The notes: a model not told the origin generated them from the letters alone. A stretch of 64,000 nucleotides of DNA from Synechococcus sp. Tobar12-5m-g (GCF_024345415.1 NZ_JAGQBB010000003.1:62001-126000); one strand, 5' to 3'. Positions 28,770 through 37,802 are shown, counted from the first letter of the stretch. Numbers and translations are program-made.

Positions 28770-29278
28770 GCAGGCGGCGGCCCGTGGTGGGTGTGATGGG
28801 CTCCGGAGAGGGCGCCTCCGCTCAGGCTGTGGCCCTGGCTGAGCAGCTTGGGGAGTGCATCAGCGCCAGGGGTTGGGTGCTGCTCACCGGTGGCCGCCCG
28901 TCGGGGGTGATGGCTGCGGCCAGCCGCGGCGCAGCTCGGGTGGAGGGACACCTTGTGGTGGGGGTGTTGCCCAATGAAGGGTACGGAGACGATAGGCAAA
29001 ACACAGCGGACCTGGATCTCGCCCTGTTCACCGGAATGGGTAAGGCCCGCAACGTGATCAACGTGCTCAGCGCCGACATGGTGGTGGTCTGCGGAGGCGG
29101 CGGCCCAGGCACAGCATCAGAAGCCGCCCATGCGATCAACGGCGGCAGGCCGCTTGTCCTGCTGGCGGTGCCGCCGCTGTGGCGGGACTTCTTCTGTTCC
29201 CTCGGTGGGGCAGTGGAGAGCGCGAGCGACGTGCAGGAGTGCTGCCGGTTGATCGAAGGACGACTCGCAGAGGCATGA
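28766..29278 (+). CDS. LOG/SLOG-family nucleotide-processing protein (TIGR00725-like)
   Basis: 170 residues. RPVVGVMGSGEG, LLTGGRPSGVMAAASRGA and VVVCGGGGPGTASEAAHAI show the Rossmann-like SLOG fold with the PGGxGT-like loop. Relatives include LOG phosphoribohydrolases, and other SLOG proteins sense nucleotides in conflict systems. ATGA overlaps on both sides tie it into a small operon with the Cys-rich and the 29275 genes. The true substrate is unknown. Confidence 0.75.
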   Translation: MSRRRPVVGVMGSGEGASAQAVALAEQLGECISARGWVLLTGGRPSGVMAAASRGAARVEGHLVVGVLPNEGYGDDRQNTADLDLALFTGMGKARNVINVLSADMVVVCGGGGPGTASEAAHAINGGRPLVLLAVPPLWRDFFCSLGGAVESASDVQECCRLIEGRLAEA

Positions 29279-29532
29279 GTTGGCCGCCATCATCCCGGGT
29301 CCCCCTCACCCCCAAGGAGGGCTGGCTCAGTGACGGCCGCCAGGTGCTGCGCTTTCGCCCAACCCGATGGGAGCGCCTGGTGCACCAGCTGGAGATCACC
29401 ACCGGCGAGCTGCTGCCCGATCAGGAGATCCCCTTGCTCAAACGGCGAGAGGAGCTGAGCAGCAAGGAGGCCCTTCTGCTCTGGGCCGAGAAGCGCAAGG
29501 CGGGCTGGGCGCCCTGCAGCCCCCAGTGGTGA
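29275..29532 (+). CDS. Small hypothetical protein
   Basis: 85 residues, with its ATG overlapping the stop of the LOG-like gene by 4 bp. The C-terminal half is charged (PLLKRREELSSKEALLLWAEK). No family is recognised. Confidence 0.55.
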   Translation: MSWPPSSRVPLTPKEGWLSDGRQVLRFRPTRWERLVHQLEITTGELLPDQEIPLLKRREELSSKEALLLWAEKRKAGWAPCSPQW

Positions 29533-29592
29533 GCATGCCTTGGCCCCTTGAAGCAGGCTGGGCCATGGAGCCGCTCCATCCCTGAATCCCCG

Positions 29593-29754
29593 ATGGCCGA
29601 CCACCCAGAGCGCTCCACCAAGGTCTGCCCGGTCTGCGGGCGGCCATTTCAATGGCGAAAGAAATGGAAGGACGTCTGGGAAGAGGTGCGGTACTGCTCG
29701 GAGCGGTGCCGCCGCCGCCGTTCCAGCGTTGCTGAGCCCATTGGGGCGGAGTGA
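29593..29754 (+). CDS. DUF2256-family zinc-ribbon-like small protein
   Basis: 53 residues from ATG 29593. [16 protein letters not shown] followed by [10 protein letters not shown] is the conserved DUF2256 motif with two Cys pairs. These proteins often lie beside photolyase/cryptochrome genes in bacteria; no such gene is seen here. An upstream in-frame ATG at 29548 would add 15 residues. Confidence 0.85.
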   Translation: MADHPERSTKVCPVCGRPFQWRKKWKDVWEEVRYCSERCRRRRSSVAEPIGAE

Positions 29755-29914
29755 GCCATGGCGGTCGCCGTGCTGAGCGAGCAGGACCGCTTGGCTGGCT
29801 GGGCGGCAAGGGGGACCCGTTCTTTGCGGTGCTCGCCGAGAAGCCGGCGGAGTAACCCTGCATCGTCCCGCCGAGCCTCCAACGTCGCCAGCATGGGAGG
29901 ACAGGATTGGACCC

Positions 29915-30160
29915 GTGCTGTTTCCCACGCCCCCTTGCCCGCTCAACGCAGCCAGCCTGCTGGGGTTGAAGGCCACGGTTCTGTTGTTGATCACCCTGCT
30001 GATCAAAGCCAGGATCCAGATCAAGCTCGCCTCGGCCTTGGGCCTATTCCTGCTGGCTCTCCAGACGTTGCTGTTCCTGGCCGCGGCGGGAGCCCTCGGC
30101 CTGGCGGGTCTTGGCGGTGCGGCCTACGCCCTCCAGCGCAGGCAGGCCACCGGGGCCTGA
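29915..30160 (+). CDS. Small hydrophobic membrane protein
   Basis: 81 residues from GTG. Two long hydrophobic segments (LLGLKATVLLLITLLIKA and LGLFLLALQTLLFLAAAGAL) and a basic C-terminus suggest an inner-membrane protein. Function unknown. The 29755-29914 stretch before it holds only a short eroded frame. Confidence 0.55.
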   Translation: MLFPTPPCPLNAASLLGLKATVLLLITLLIKARIQIKLASALGLFLLALQTLLFLAAAGALGLAGLGGAAYALQRRQATGA

Positions 30161-30173
30161 GGGGATCGCCGCA

Positions 30174-30616
30174 ATGAACACTGTTCTCACGCCACCGCTC
30201 ACCGAGGAGACGCTCAGGGCCCTGTTCACCAAGCCCTTGGCGCTCCGGCGCCCACGCCGGAGCAGTGGCGGGCCGTCTATGACGATTCGGTCCATTGTCA
30301 GGACCCCACCCAGGAGAAGCAGGGAATCGAGGCCTATATCGCTGCCCAGGAGGGATTGATGCGCCGCTGCGATGACGTCTTCATCGAGCCCGGCGCCGTG
30401 GCGCGCAGCGGCACGACGGCTTTCGTGGAGTGGACGATGGGCCTGAAGATCAAGGGGATCGAGTTCGTCTATCCCGGCACCACGCGCCTGCGCATCGGTG
30501 CCGACGGAACGATCGTGGACCATCGCGACTACTTCGATTTCGTCGGCCCCACCTTCGCGCCGGTGCCGGTGGTGGGTGGCTTCGTGCGCTGGCTGTACCG
30601 GCGGTTCGTGTCCTGA
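30174..30616 (+). pseudogene. NTF2-like (SnoaL/nuclear transport factor 2) protein with a frame break
   Basis: It starts MNTVLTPPLTEETLRALF. After about 20 codons the family-like sequence (EQWRAVYDDSVH, DPTQEKQGIEAYIAAQEG, YFDFVGPTF) continues in another frame to 30616. One added base in AAGCCC near 30233 would join them into a 147-residue protein. This fold covers diverse small enzymes and binding proteins. The break may be a sequencing error. Confidence 0.65.
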
Positions 30617-31069
30617 AGGCAGCGGGGGAGACCGATCAGGTCATCGGCAACACAACTTCATCAGCGAATGTGTCTGTCGTTCTCCACACCCTGCCTTTCA
30701 TCAGCAGGGAATGGGATGGCTGTATGGGTAGACCAAAGGGCAAGGAGCCCCAATCGTGTTGCATACCATCCCGCTGTTGGCCGCCACCTGTCTGACGGGA
30801 TTCGCGATGCTGCAACTGATGTTCAGCATCGGCTCGTTCTGATCGGCCGTTGGCTGGTGCCAGAAGTACCTGACTTAAGAAAGCCTCAGGTGACTCAGAC
30901 AAAGACAGAGTACTGGTGGCTGCCGGTGCACTGAGTGAAGGGAGGCGCTGCTGTGCCCAACCCAAGCGAGCGGACCGATGGCGCCCATGCCGGTGTCTTG
31001 CTTCCCCAGCAGTGCCCTGACCTCTCCGTCGGCCATGCCTAGCGTTTGGGCCATACCGCAAGGTGGGCC
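30617..31069. other. Gap with one possible micro-gene
   Basis: No normal-sized gene is supported. A 28-codon hydrophobic frame with a good ribosome-binding site lies at 30756-30842. The remainder shows no recognisable signals. Confidence 0.4.
30756..30842 (+). CDS. Putative 28-residue hydrophobic micro-protein
   Basis: A GTG start is preceded by AAGGAG at 8-bp spacing. The product (MLHTIPLLAATCLTGFAMLQ...) is one hydrophobic helix. It could be a small membrane subunit or a toxin-like peptide, or a chance frame. Confidence 0.35.
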   Translation: MLHTIPLLAATCLTGFAMLQLMFSIGSF

Positions 31070-31459
31070 ATGGCCGTGGTGAACCGCTGCGCGGTGGGGA
31101 TCTACCCCAGCGAGAAACTGCTCGATTGGGCCCGGGGGCTGGACATTGATGTCGATGTCGCCGGGATCCGGGAGCCCTGCCTGTATCTGATCCCCGACTA
31201 CGACACGGAAGCGGAGGCAGAGGAGCTCCTCGAGGAGATCTACGAGACGATCTTTGAGGCTGAGCTGGACTACTGGAACCGCGACTCCGGCACCTGGCCG
31301 GCGGAGCGCACCTACCCGGTGTTCCGAAAGTGGTTCGAGATCAGGCTCTACCCCATGATCCAGGACCTGGTGGGTGAGGAACTCAGCGCCACGGAGGTGG
31401 ATGAGGAGTTCATCGGCGAGGTGCGCACGGCGCTGGCGGGTGTGGAGCAACTCGCCTGA
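31070..31459 (+). CDS. Hypothetical acidic protein
   Basis: 129 residues from ATG 31070. It is rich in Glu/Asp (DYDTEAEAEELLEEIYETIFE) and has several aromatic residues. No motif is recognised. Its codon use and composition match the cyanobacterial background. A function cannot be proposed. Confidence 0.65.
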   Translation: MAVVNRCAVGIYPSEKLLDWARGLDIDVDVAGIREPCLYLIPDYDTEAEAEELLEEIYETIFEAELDYWNRDSGTWPAERTYPVFRKWFEIRLYPMIQDLVGEELSATEVDEEFIGEVRTALAGVEQLA

Positions 31460-31501
31460 GCAAGGCCAGATGGCAACGGCGTCGGCCCCCACACTGGGTT
31501 G

Positions 31502-32152
31502 ATGCCCCTGAGCCATCGCCTGCTTTTTGGACTGTTGCTGGTGGTGCAAGCGGCCCCGGCTGCCTTGGCCGGACCCGACATCCGCGCCACGGTGATCTCG
31601 ATCGGCGACGGCGACACGATCCGAGTGCTGGAAGGTGGCAAGCGGCTCACGGTGCGGCTGGCCTGCATCGACGCCCCCGAGATGGCCCAGGCTCCCTATG
31701 GAGCCAAATCCCGCGCCTATCTGCAAACGCGGCTGCGAATCGGCGCCGCGGTCACGCTGCTGCCCCAAACGGTGGATCGCTACGGCCGCACGGTGTCCGA
31801 GGTGATCGCAGAGATCAATCTCGGCCTGGCGATGGTGGAGGACGGCCAGGCGTTTCCCTACCGCAAGTAAATGGGCCAGTGCGACGCCAAGGAGTATCTG
31901 GAAGCCGAGTTCAGGGCTTCTCGCCGCCGCACCGGGGTGTGGAGGGTGCCGGGTGGCATCACCCGCCCCTGGGACTTTCGCCGCAGCAGAAGCTCGGGGC
32001 GATCAGCCAGCAGCACCGGGTCGATTCCTGGTGGGCGGACGTATCGCTGCAGTGAGATCAGCTCCTTTGCACGCGCACAGGAGTTGCTGCACCGAGGTCA
32101 CACCAACCTGGATGGGAATGGTGATGGCGAAGCCTGCGAAAGCCGCCGCTGA
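31502..32152 (+). pseudogene. Secreted thermonuclease-like protein with Excalibur domain, split by a stop
   Basis: The N-terminus is a signal peptide (LLFGLLLVVQAAPAALA). A staphylococcal-nuclease-like domain follows, with DGDTIRV, VRLACIDAPEMAQ and VDRYGRTV. At 31868-31870 an in-frame TAA interrupts it, and an ATG (31871) follows at once. The second half, GQCDAKEYLEAEFRASRRR, completes the nuclease. A C-terminal Excalibur Ca-binding motif (LDGNGDGEACES) ends the protein. One base change at the TAA would give a single 216-residue protein. Reinitiation at 31871 could still make the second part, but it would lack a signal peptide. Confidence 0.75.
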
Positions 32153-32231
32153 AGGAGCGGACACCCATTCCTTTATCATCTGGCAATGTTAGACTCGGTC
32201 GTTACCATCCCCCTATACACACCCCAGCAAC

Positions 32232-32597
32232 ATGGCTCTCACCGGTGCTGATCTACTCGCCAAAGTCAAGGAACTGAGCGATGCCTCCAAATCGGAGCTG
32301 GTGCGTGCTGCCGGCTACCTCAGCACCAAAAAGGACGGCAGCGAGCGGCTGAACTTCACGGCGTTTTACGAGGCGCTGCTGGAAGCCAAAGGCGTGAGTG
32401 TGGGCAAAGACAGCAGCAAAGGCAAGGCAGGACGCAGCTTGAGCTACGTGGCCACCGTGCAAGGCAACGGGAACTTGCTGGTGGGCAAGGCCTACACGGG
32501 GTTGTTGGGTCTCACCCCGGGCGAAGAATTCGAAATCAAGCTGGGGCGCAAGCAGATCCGGCTGGTGCCAGTAGGTGGGGCTGACGAGGAGGACTGA
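32232..32597 (+). CDS. cyAbrB-type transcription regulator
   Basis: 121 residues. The N-terminal cyanobacteria-specific helix region (GADLLAKVKELSDASKSELV) precedes an AbrB-like C-terminal domain (LLVGKAYTGLLGLTPGEEFE and KQIRLVPV). Cyanobacterial AbrB proteins bind DNA broadly and tune carbon/nitrogen genes and phage-related genes. Its presence inside an island suggests an acquired paralogue. An AT-rich stretch at 32180-32230 probably holds the promoter. Confidence 0.88.
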   Translation: MALTGADLLAKVKELSDASKSELVRAAGYLSTKKDGSERLNFTAFYEALLEAKGVSVGKDSSKGKAGRSLSYVATVQGNGNLLVGKAYTGLLGLTPGEEFEIKLGRKQIRLVPVGGADEED

Positions 32598-32625
32598 GGA
32601 ACAGGCTCGCTGATCGTTGTTGACC

Positions 32626-33216
32626 TCATACCAACTGGTCGCAGGGCACCAGAAACGCGCTGACCTGATCAGGCCATTTCACCAGGACCAGCAGTTCACG
32701 GGGGTCGCGGGCAAAGGCCAGTTGGGCTAGGGCAGCAAACTTGAGCACCTGGGCTTCAGCTACCAACGGTTCGAGCTGTTTGGGGTCTAGATCCTGGCTG
32801 GGGTTGACCTGGTCCTTGACGATGCAAGCCTGGAGAGCGTTATCCAGGCTCTTGCCTTCGAACCGCAACCGAGCGTAGGTGTCGATCCCTGTAGTGGGTA
32901 TCGGCCTCAGCAGTCCTGGTAGTCCTTGGATCGGCGCGAGCGTCACTCCTCCCTGGGGCTGGTGCAGCAGGACGATGGTGACTTCCGCAGACCAGCTCGG
33001 CTGAGCTAGCAGTTTCTCAGCTGCCATTTCCAAAGCTCCCAGGTACTCCTCGACCAGGTCCGGGTGATGGCGGAGAAGATCATTGATGGTTGGTGCTGGT
33101 GAGCAGACCTCACTCGATCGGGGTCTTGGCTCCCGGCCCCTGCATTGTCCACCCCTCGGCAAGGGCTTTGCTGGCCTCCTAGGGCGATCCCGAACCTGGG
33201 GAGTCGAGCACAGCAA
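32626..33216 (-). CDS. Hypothetical protein
   Basis: Up to 196 residues; the first 40 are Arg/Pro-rich and probably not translated. The likely body starts near TINDLLRHHPDLVEEYLGALEMA and ends LVKWPDQVSAFLVPCDQLV. It is convergent with the cyAbrB gene. No family is recognised. Confidence 0.55.
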   Translation of the reverse strand: MLCSTPQVRDRPRRPAKPLPRGGQCRGREPRPRSSEVCSPAPTINDLLRHHPDLVEEYLGALEMAAEKLLAQPSWSAEVTIVLLHQPQGGVTLAPIQGLPGLLRPIPTTGIDTYARLRFEGKSLDNALQACIVKDQVNPSQDLDPKQLEPLVAEAQVLKFAALAQLAFARDPRELLVLVKWPDQVSAFLVPCDQLV

Positions 33217-33915
33217 ACATCAAATGCCAACCCTTGCCAGAGGGGCGGTAGCCGGGTCGTCCCGTTGCAGGCGCCCAGCGCTCGAACGATGACTCTAACC
33301 ACGCTGAATTACTAAGCCGGCGATTACGGCTGCTTGGTAGCCACTTGCCAGCAGGCTTTAGAACGGCTCCTGCTGCTCAGCCGAGGGCCACCTGTGCAGT
33401 GCTGCTGAACCGACTATCCCTACACCGAGTAAGAGGTCACGTTGTTGGAGGAAGGAGTAGGTGCTGCCGGCGATACTGTTTTTCTTGGAGCATGTTGGGG
33501 AGATCGATGTCGGGCTGTAGGCCGAACAAGCAGGCTGAACCCTTCATATGCAGGTTGAAGGGTGGCCTGTGGGTCTGAGGTAATAGTCTTCCATAGAGTG
33601 AGAGTTCAGTCGTCGACAGCAGCAAGCGGACAAGTAATGTCTACCAAATGATGGTCCAACTACATGTGGATCAGCACTGCCTCTGAAACCTTTGCCGAAA
33701 GCCTCCTCTGAAAGTCTTAGCCTAACGCCGGATTGCATCTCAGTTCCGTTATGCACACGTCATGTGTCAGAAATTTATGGCAGAATCCCCAGGGCATCAG
33801 GGATTTGCCAATCGCAATGGAAAGCATGAGCTACCTAGGCGGCGGTCTGGTCCAAGCCATGAGTCCATCACGGAACCGACCATGTAGTTGTTATGCAGCT
33901 TGTCTGAGGTGAACC
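33217..33915. other. Gap with falling GC content
   Basis: No gene is supported on either strand. GC drops towards 33.6-33.9 kb, marking the left edge of the low-GC cassette. A SD-like GAGGTG precedes the TTG start at 33916. Confidence 0.45.
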
Positions 33916-35220
33916 TTGCCGTATCAGACCGACGAAAGACTAAAGAGTTACCTCGACACGAATCAGCTCTACCGAGAGCAGATGTGCCGAGCGGTGCTTG
34001 CGACCGACCCACGGTTTTCGGAAGTGCGCCCACGGCACCCGCGTGGTGGTCCCGACGGGGGGCGTGACATTGAAGCCCTGTACCGAGGCGAACAGAAGGC
34101 CATAGGGGCGGTTGGCTTTGTCAATCAGGCTAACGATTCGAACGAGCAGAAGCGAGGCATAGAATCAAAGTTTGCGGCCGATCTCGAAAGCGCAGTAGCC
34201 GCAACCAACGAGCTTGGTGCATTTGTCTTCTTCACCAACATTAATTTAACCATTGGCGAGAAGAACACGTTCACACTGCAGGCAAAGTCACGCGGAGTGC
34301 CCTTCTGTGACATATTCGACCGCGAACGACTGAGAATCGATTTAGACGGACCAAATGGTTTCTTCATCAGGTTTCAGTACCTTGGGATCCCCCTCACGGA
34401 AGCGGAGCAGGCCAGCTTCTTCGCCCGATGGGGCGACGAGATTCAATCCGTCATCTCGAGCGGGTTCGATCGCATGGAGTCCGCTCTCAATCGGATTCTC
34501 TTCCTTCAAGAAAGCCGGGACCCAATCGTTCGCATTACAGTCGCGGTAGAGCTAGACAGGAAATACACAGCAGAGGAAATCGGCCACTTCCGATTTTTCT
34601 GTTCGCTATACCTGAAGGAGCCGAAGCTAGGTATCATGGCAATACTGTTCGGATCTTCGGACAAGTCTTGCCGAATGAGATCTGATGCCGCCTCTGATTT
34701 CTCGACACAGCAACCTGGAATCAAGTATGGAATCAGTAGCGGCCAATGGGAACGGCATATCACATACAGCAATGAGGATAAGCCTGACCAGCAAGAGCAA
34801 GATGAAGAGGAGAGATACACTCCTGTTGGTTCCTCCTCATCGATGGGGCCAGATGAGATTGAGTTTCTGTCTATCAGATATGACAAGGATCCGTTCTTCA
34901 GACTTCAGCCTGGGCTTGCTCTCAAAGATCTTGACGACTCAATATTCATTTTCTTTTCCAATAACACTCTATCCCATAAGATCCGAGCAGTTCATGTCTA
35001 TTCGAATGGCTACAAGCTTCAGGAGATCACCGAACTTACTATCGACGAATCGAAGTTCGAGCCGAAGCTCCCAGTTGACTTTTCCGAGGATGAGCTTGCC
35101 GACCCTTGGGTGCGTATTCGTCCGGTGGAGTTCTCATCTGCCTTTCATTTCCGGTTCTTCGAAGTGACGCCTACCCGACTTTTCTCCCCAGATCAAGTCA
35201 AGAACAGCCTCAATATATGA
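33916..35220 (+). CDS. PD-(D/E)XK-like protein of a low-GC accessory cassette
   Basis: 434 residues from TTG with GAGGTG upstream. The N-terminal 150 residues have GGPDGGRDIEALYRG and GAVGFVNQ, then AFVFFTNINLTIGEK. This pattern is seen in restriction-like nuclease domains of defence proteins that use D-x(n)-E/Q-x-K-like cores. The C-terminal half has no recognised motif. GC content is well below the neighbours. Proposed as a nuclease or sensor; the catalytic Lys is not clear (Gln/Asn in place), so activity is uncertain. Confidence 0.5.
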   Translation: MPYQTDERLKSYLDTNQLYREQMCRAVLATDPRFSEVRPRHPRGGPDGGRDIEALYRGEQKAIGAVGFVNQANDSNEQKRGIESKFAADLESAVAATNELGAFVFFTNINLTIGEKNTFTLQAKSRGVPFCDIFDRERLRIDLDGPNGFFIRFQYLGIPLTEAEQASFFARWGDEIQSVISSGFDRMESALNRILFLQESRDPIVRITVAVELDRKYTAEEIGHFRFFCSLYLKEPKLGIMAILFGSSDKSCRMRSDAASDFSTQQPGIKYGISSGQWERHITYSNEDKPDQQEQDEEERYTPVGSSSSMGPDEIEFLSIRYDKDPFFRLQPGLALKDLDDSIFIFFSNNTLSHKIRAVHVYSNGYKLQEITELTIDESKFEPKLPVDFSEDELADPWVRIRPVEFSSAFHFRFFEVTPTRLFSPDQVKNSLNI

Positions 35221-35379
35221 GCAGGGCGGAACTGCTCGGTAGCGGCACTGCATAACAAGCCCCTCGAGTGGACAAGCCGCCATCAAACATCTAGCATACG
35301 TTTTATAGACCTTGCCCGCCACTCAGGGGCAGCGTTAGGCCGCCAGCGATTTCCTGGCCTCTTCACAGGGTGAGAACGT

Positions 35380-36228
35380 ATGCCAGAGCAGTCGATTAAC
35401 ATCGTCACATTTAACGCCAACGAGCGCGACGCTATCGATTTTCTGCTTAAGGACATGTGCGGCAATGGAAGCGCTTGGAGACCGAAGCACGATAATCCTC
35501 GCTCGATCAGCCGCACGAACCCCAAGTGGCGCGTGACGCATGAACCATTGGAAGCTCAAGGAAATGTCATGGCGGCGACCCAGACTGCAAAGCTCTTCAA
35601 CCCGCGCAATAGACCGGATATGGTCATCTTTTATGGTTGTGCAGGTTCAAATGACACGGCACTAGTTGGGCATGTCTTTTTTGTTGGTACCGTGGCATAC
35701 GCATCCCTTGGGACCGTTGACGACGAGATCGAGCCCGCTGCAGAGCGCTTACGCGAGCTAGTTACACTGAAGCGGAAATGGCTAGATGAAACTATGATGG
35801 GGGGTGTTACGCCGTTAGTTGTGCATGTATTCGAAACTGGATCAGACACATCGAGTCGCGGTCTGCCTGCGACTACTGGCATTGATGTCGCTCATGTGAT
35901 CGCTACTGACAAAGTTGTAAAAGTAGCGGCAGTCCTAGCAACGCCCAAGCCGCCAAAGGAATGGACCTATTCGCACGCCTTGGCGTGGATGGCGACACAA
36001 AGCAAATACCCTGCGGTGCTAATCGAAATGGAGTCCTACGGTATCGCCGCAATCGCTGAAGCGCTCGAGATTAAAGAACGGGTACTCGTCATCCGCGTAG
36101 TGACAGACTGCCTTGTGGATAAAACAACATCAACATCAGATGAGTCGCAGCGAGAGTTGCTAATTGATGGTCGTCAAGCAGTTGCTATTGTTCTGGATGA
36201 GATTATCAGTCGTACCGGTGAGGGTTAA
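35380..36228 (+). CDS. Nucleoside-phosphorylase/MTA-SAH nucleosidase-like protein
   Basis: 282 residues from ATG. MVIFYGCAGS, GHVFFVGTVAYASLG, LIEMESYGIAAIAE and VLVIRVVTDCLVDK match the PNP/UDP phosphorylase superfamily (substrate Glu in EME, catalytic Asp region near VTD). In several bacterial immune systems this fold degrades nucleosides or ATP. Here it is stand-alone and 3 bp upstream of the next gene. An ordinary metabolic nucleosidase is possible, but the neighbours and length argue for a conflict role. Confidence 0.7.
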   Translation: MPEQSINIVTFNANERDAIDFLLKDMCGNGSAWRPKHDNPRSISRTNPKWRVTHEPLEAQGNVMAATQTAKLFNPRNRPDMVIFYGCAGSNDTALVGHVFFVGTVAYASLGTVDDEIEPAAERLRELVTLKRKWLDETMMGGVTPLVVHVFETGSDTSSRGLPATTGIDVAHVIATDKVVKVAAVLATPKPPKEWTYSHALAWMATQSKYPAVLIEMESYGIAAIAEALEIKERVLVIRVVTDCLVDKTTSTSDESQRELLIDGRQAVAIVLDEIISRTGEG

Positions 36229-36231
36229 GAC

Positions 36232-36942
36232 ATGGACCTAAAACAACTACTAGCTCAACGCACATATGAGTCTACACTAGACCACCTAACGGCAAAAACG
36301 ATACAGCGACGCGGCATTGGACAGGTTGCCATCGCGCAGCCGCAACAGATTGCCGCCCAATTGCAGGATCTTCGAAATTGGCAAGTTGATGCGCTGATCT
36401 CCTACTGTCGTACCGCCGTTACAGCCACTCACATGCAACACGGCGACAGTAAGGTTGTTGGCGATATGGATGCCGGGGAATCAACAGGTATCACGCACCT
36501 TTTGAGCGAACCTCGGCACGTGGCACGGCTCATCGTCAACGAGCTATCTCGTCGTGCGGCATTGGAAGGTCTCGGTAATGTGACGCCCGATTCGGTACTG
36601 TCTGCCAACGACACCAAGTTTTTGTCCCTAATTGGCTGGCTGGAGCGCAAGGGTTCAGGGCCAACGCCCGAATGGGGTTCACCCACGTCAAATGCGTTAT
36701 TGGCTAGTTGGCAGGCGGCCGCAGGTGTCATTGTTGGCGGCTTCGCGTTTCGCCTTGCCGGATGGCTTGCCGTGCAAAAAGGCTTGCCCAATAACGAACT
36801 CAACAACCCGGAAGAAATTGAGATTCTCTCCACCCTAGCCGATCGCGGAGTGATATTACCTAGGTGGTGGATAGGCCAGCTTGTGGAGGAGGGCCGCAAG
36901 CGCCTCAAGGAACTAGTGGACCGAAAGCCAAAGCGGCGGTAA
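36232..36942 (+). CDS. Unknown partner protein of the nucleosidase-like gene
   Basis: 236 residues; its ATG is 3 bp after the previous stop. It is helical, with a moderately hydrophobic segment near 155-180 (LLASWQAAAGVIVGGFAFRL) and a basic C-terminus. It is not recognised. The tight coupling implies it works with the nucleosidase-like protein, perhaps as sensor, inhibitor or membrane anchor. Confidence 0.65.
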   Translation: MDLKQLLAQRTYESTLDHLTAKTIQRRGIGQVAIAQPQQIAAQLQDLRNWQVDALISYCRTAVTATHMQHGDSKVVGDMDAGESTGITHLLSEPRHVARLIVNELSRRAALEGLGNVTPDSVLSANDTKFLSLIGWLERKGSGPTPEWGSPTSNALLASWQAAAGVIVGGFAFRLAGWLAVQKGLPNNELNNPEEIEILSTLADRGVILPRWWIGQLVEEGRKRLKELVDRKPKRR

Positions 36943-37047
36943 GAACCAAGATGCGCTCGTGGTTCATACGAGGTTGGTCTCAGTTGGCGGCCTTACCCGC
37001 CCATGCAGCTGATGGGCCAGTCCTTAGCAAGACCAAGAGGTGCACCC

Positions 37048-37365
37048 TTGGGTGAACTACATCTGAGTTACTTCAGAACACGTGGCATGTTTCGTGAAGC
37101 TCGTGATACCCTCGCGACCCACCCAGGCGACCTACGAGTACGGCTTGACATCCTCGACAAGGAGCTCTTCATGCTGCCAGAGACGCAGGTGCCGGAGGAT
37201 CTACACCAGGAGTACGCCGATCTGAGGAGGCGTTGTACCAAGCTCAAGGCAAGCAATGGCGAAGGCCCCATATCTGCAACGTTTCGGCGATCGCGAATAG
37301 CAACGTTGGAAGGGATCGCGCAGATCATTGTTGACCTCTGTCATGAGTTTGATGGGTTTTGCTAG
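37048..37365 (+). CDS. Small hypothetical protein
   Basis: About 105 residues if started at TTG 37048; ATG 37087 is an alternative. Charged helices (LRVRLDILDKELFMLPE, QEYADLRRRCTKLKA) suggest a coiled-coil or small regulator. No family is recognised. Confidence 0.45.
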   Translation: MGELHLSYFRTRGMFREARDTLATHPGDLRVRLDILDKELFMLPETQVPEDLHQEYADLRRRCTKLKASNGEGPISATFRRSRIATLEGIAQIIVDLCHEFDGFC

Positions 37366-37802
37366 GCTTGCCAGACGACCGATCCCATGGTCGGTTTGTT
37401 TGCTCTAGGGGGCCTCACAGCGTCACCCACGCCAGACCCACGGCGGTGTAGGGACTTTTGGTGTGTGACGAGTGTGACGCTCAAATTGCCTGAACGTCGG
37501 CCACAACACTTTTGGATGAGCGGGGCGAGGCCTCCAGCACCCGTCCTGTATGCAAGGCGCGAACCCTCCAACCCTGCTCGACCAGGTGGTCAAGCAGGGT
37601 CGATGGATTCCGTGGCAGTGGCTGTCCCTTGATTCCTGGGCCACAGTGCTTTTTATCAGCTCCATCCGCGTGGTGGAGTTGGAAAGCTGCTCACGATCCT
37701 GCTGGCCTGTTTCCTTGTACCGGAGACTGACCTGGCCCACCATACAAACAGCGAGGACGATCTTCTGTTCCACGCTGGAGGTCGTCTCAATGGGTTCCTT
37801 CC
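37366..37802. other. Gap upstream of the BREX-associated nuclease
   Basis: No gene is supported; the open frames here look like random readings. It contains the inverted repeat 37571-37600. Confidence 0.4.
37571..37600. repeat. 30-bp imperfect palindrome
   Basis: Arms ACCCTGCT and AGCAGGGT, plus inner GACCA and TGGTC, pair with one mismatch around a 2-bp centre. It lies about 230 bp before the 37803/38000 genes and could be an operator or a transcript-end hairpin. Confidence 0.45.

Noticed and set aside
29758-30177. 139-codon plus-strand frame
   Set aside because: Arg/Pro/Gly-rich reading that overlaps a better-supported small membrane protein in another frame.
33916-36942. Known Detocs or Avs defence system
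   Set aside because: No response-regulator/kinase genes and no STAND ATPase are present; only the PNP fold is shared.
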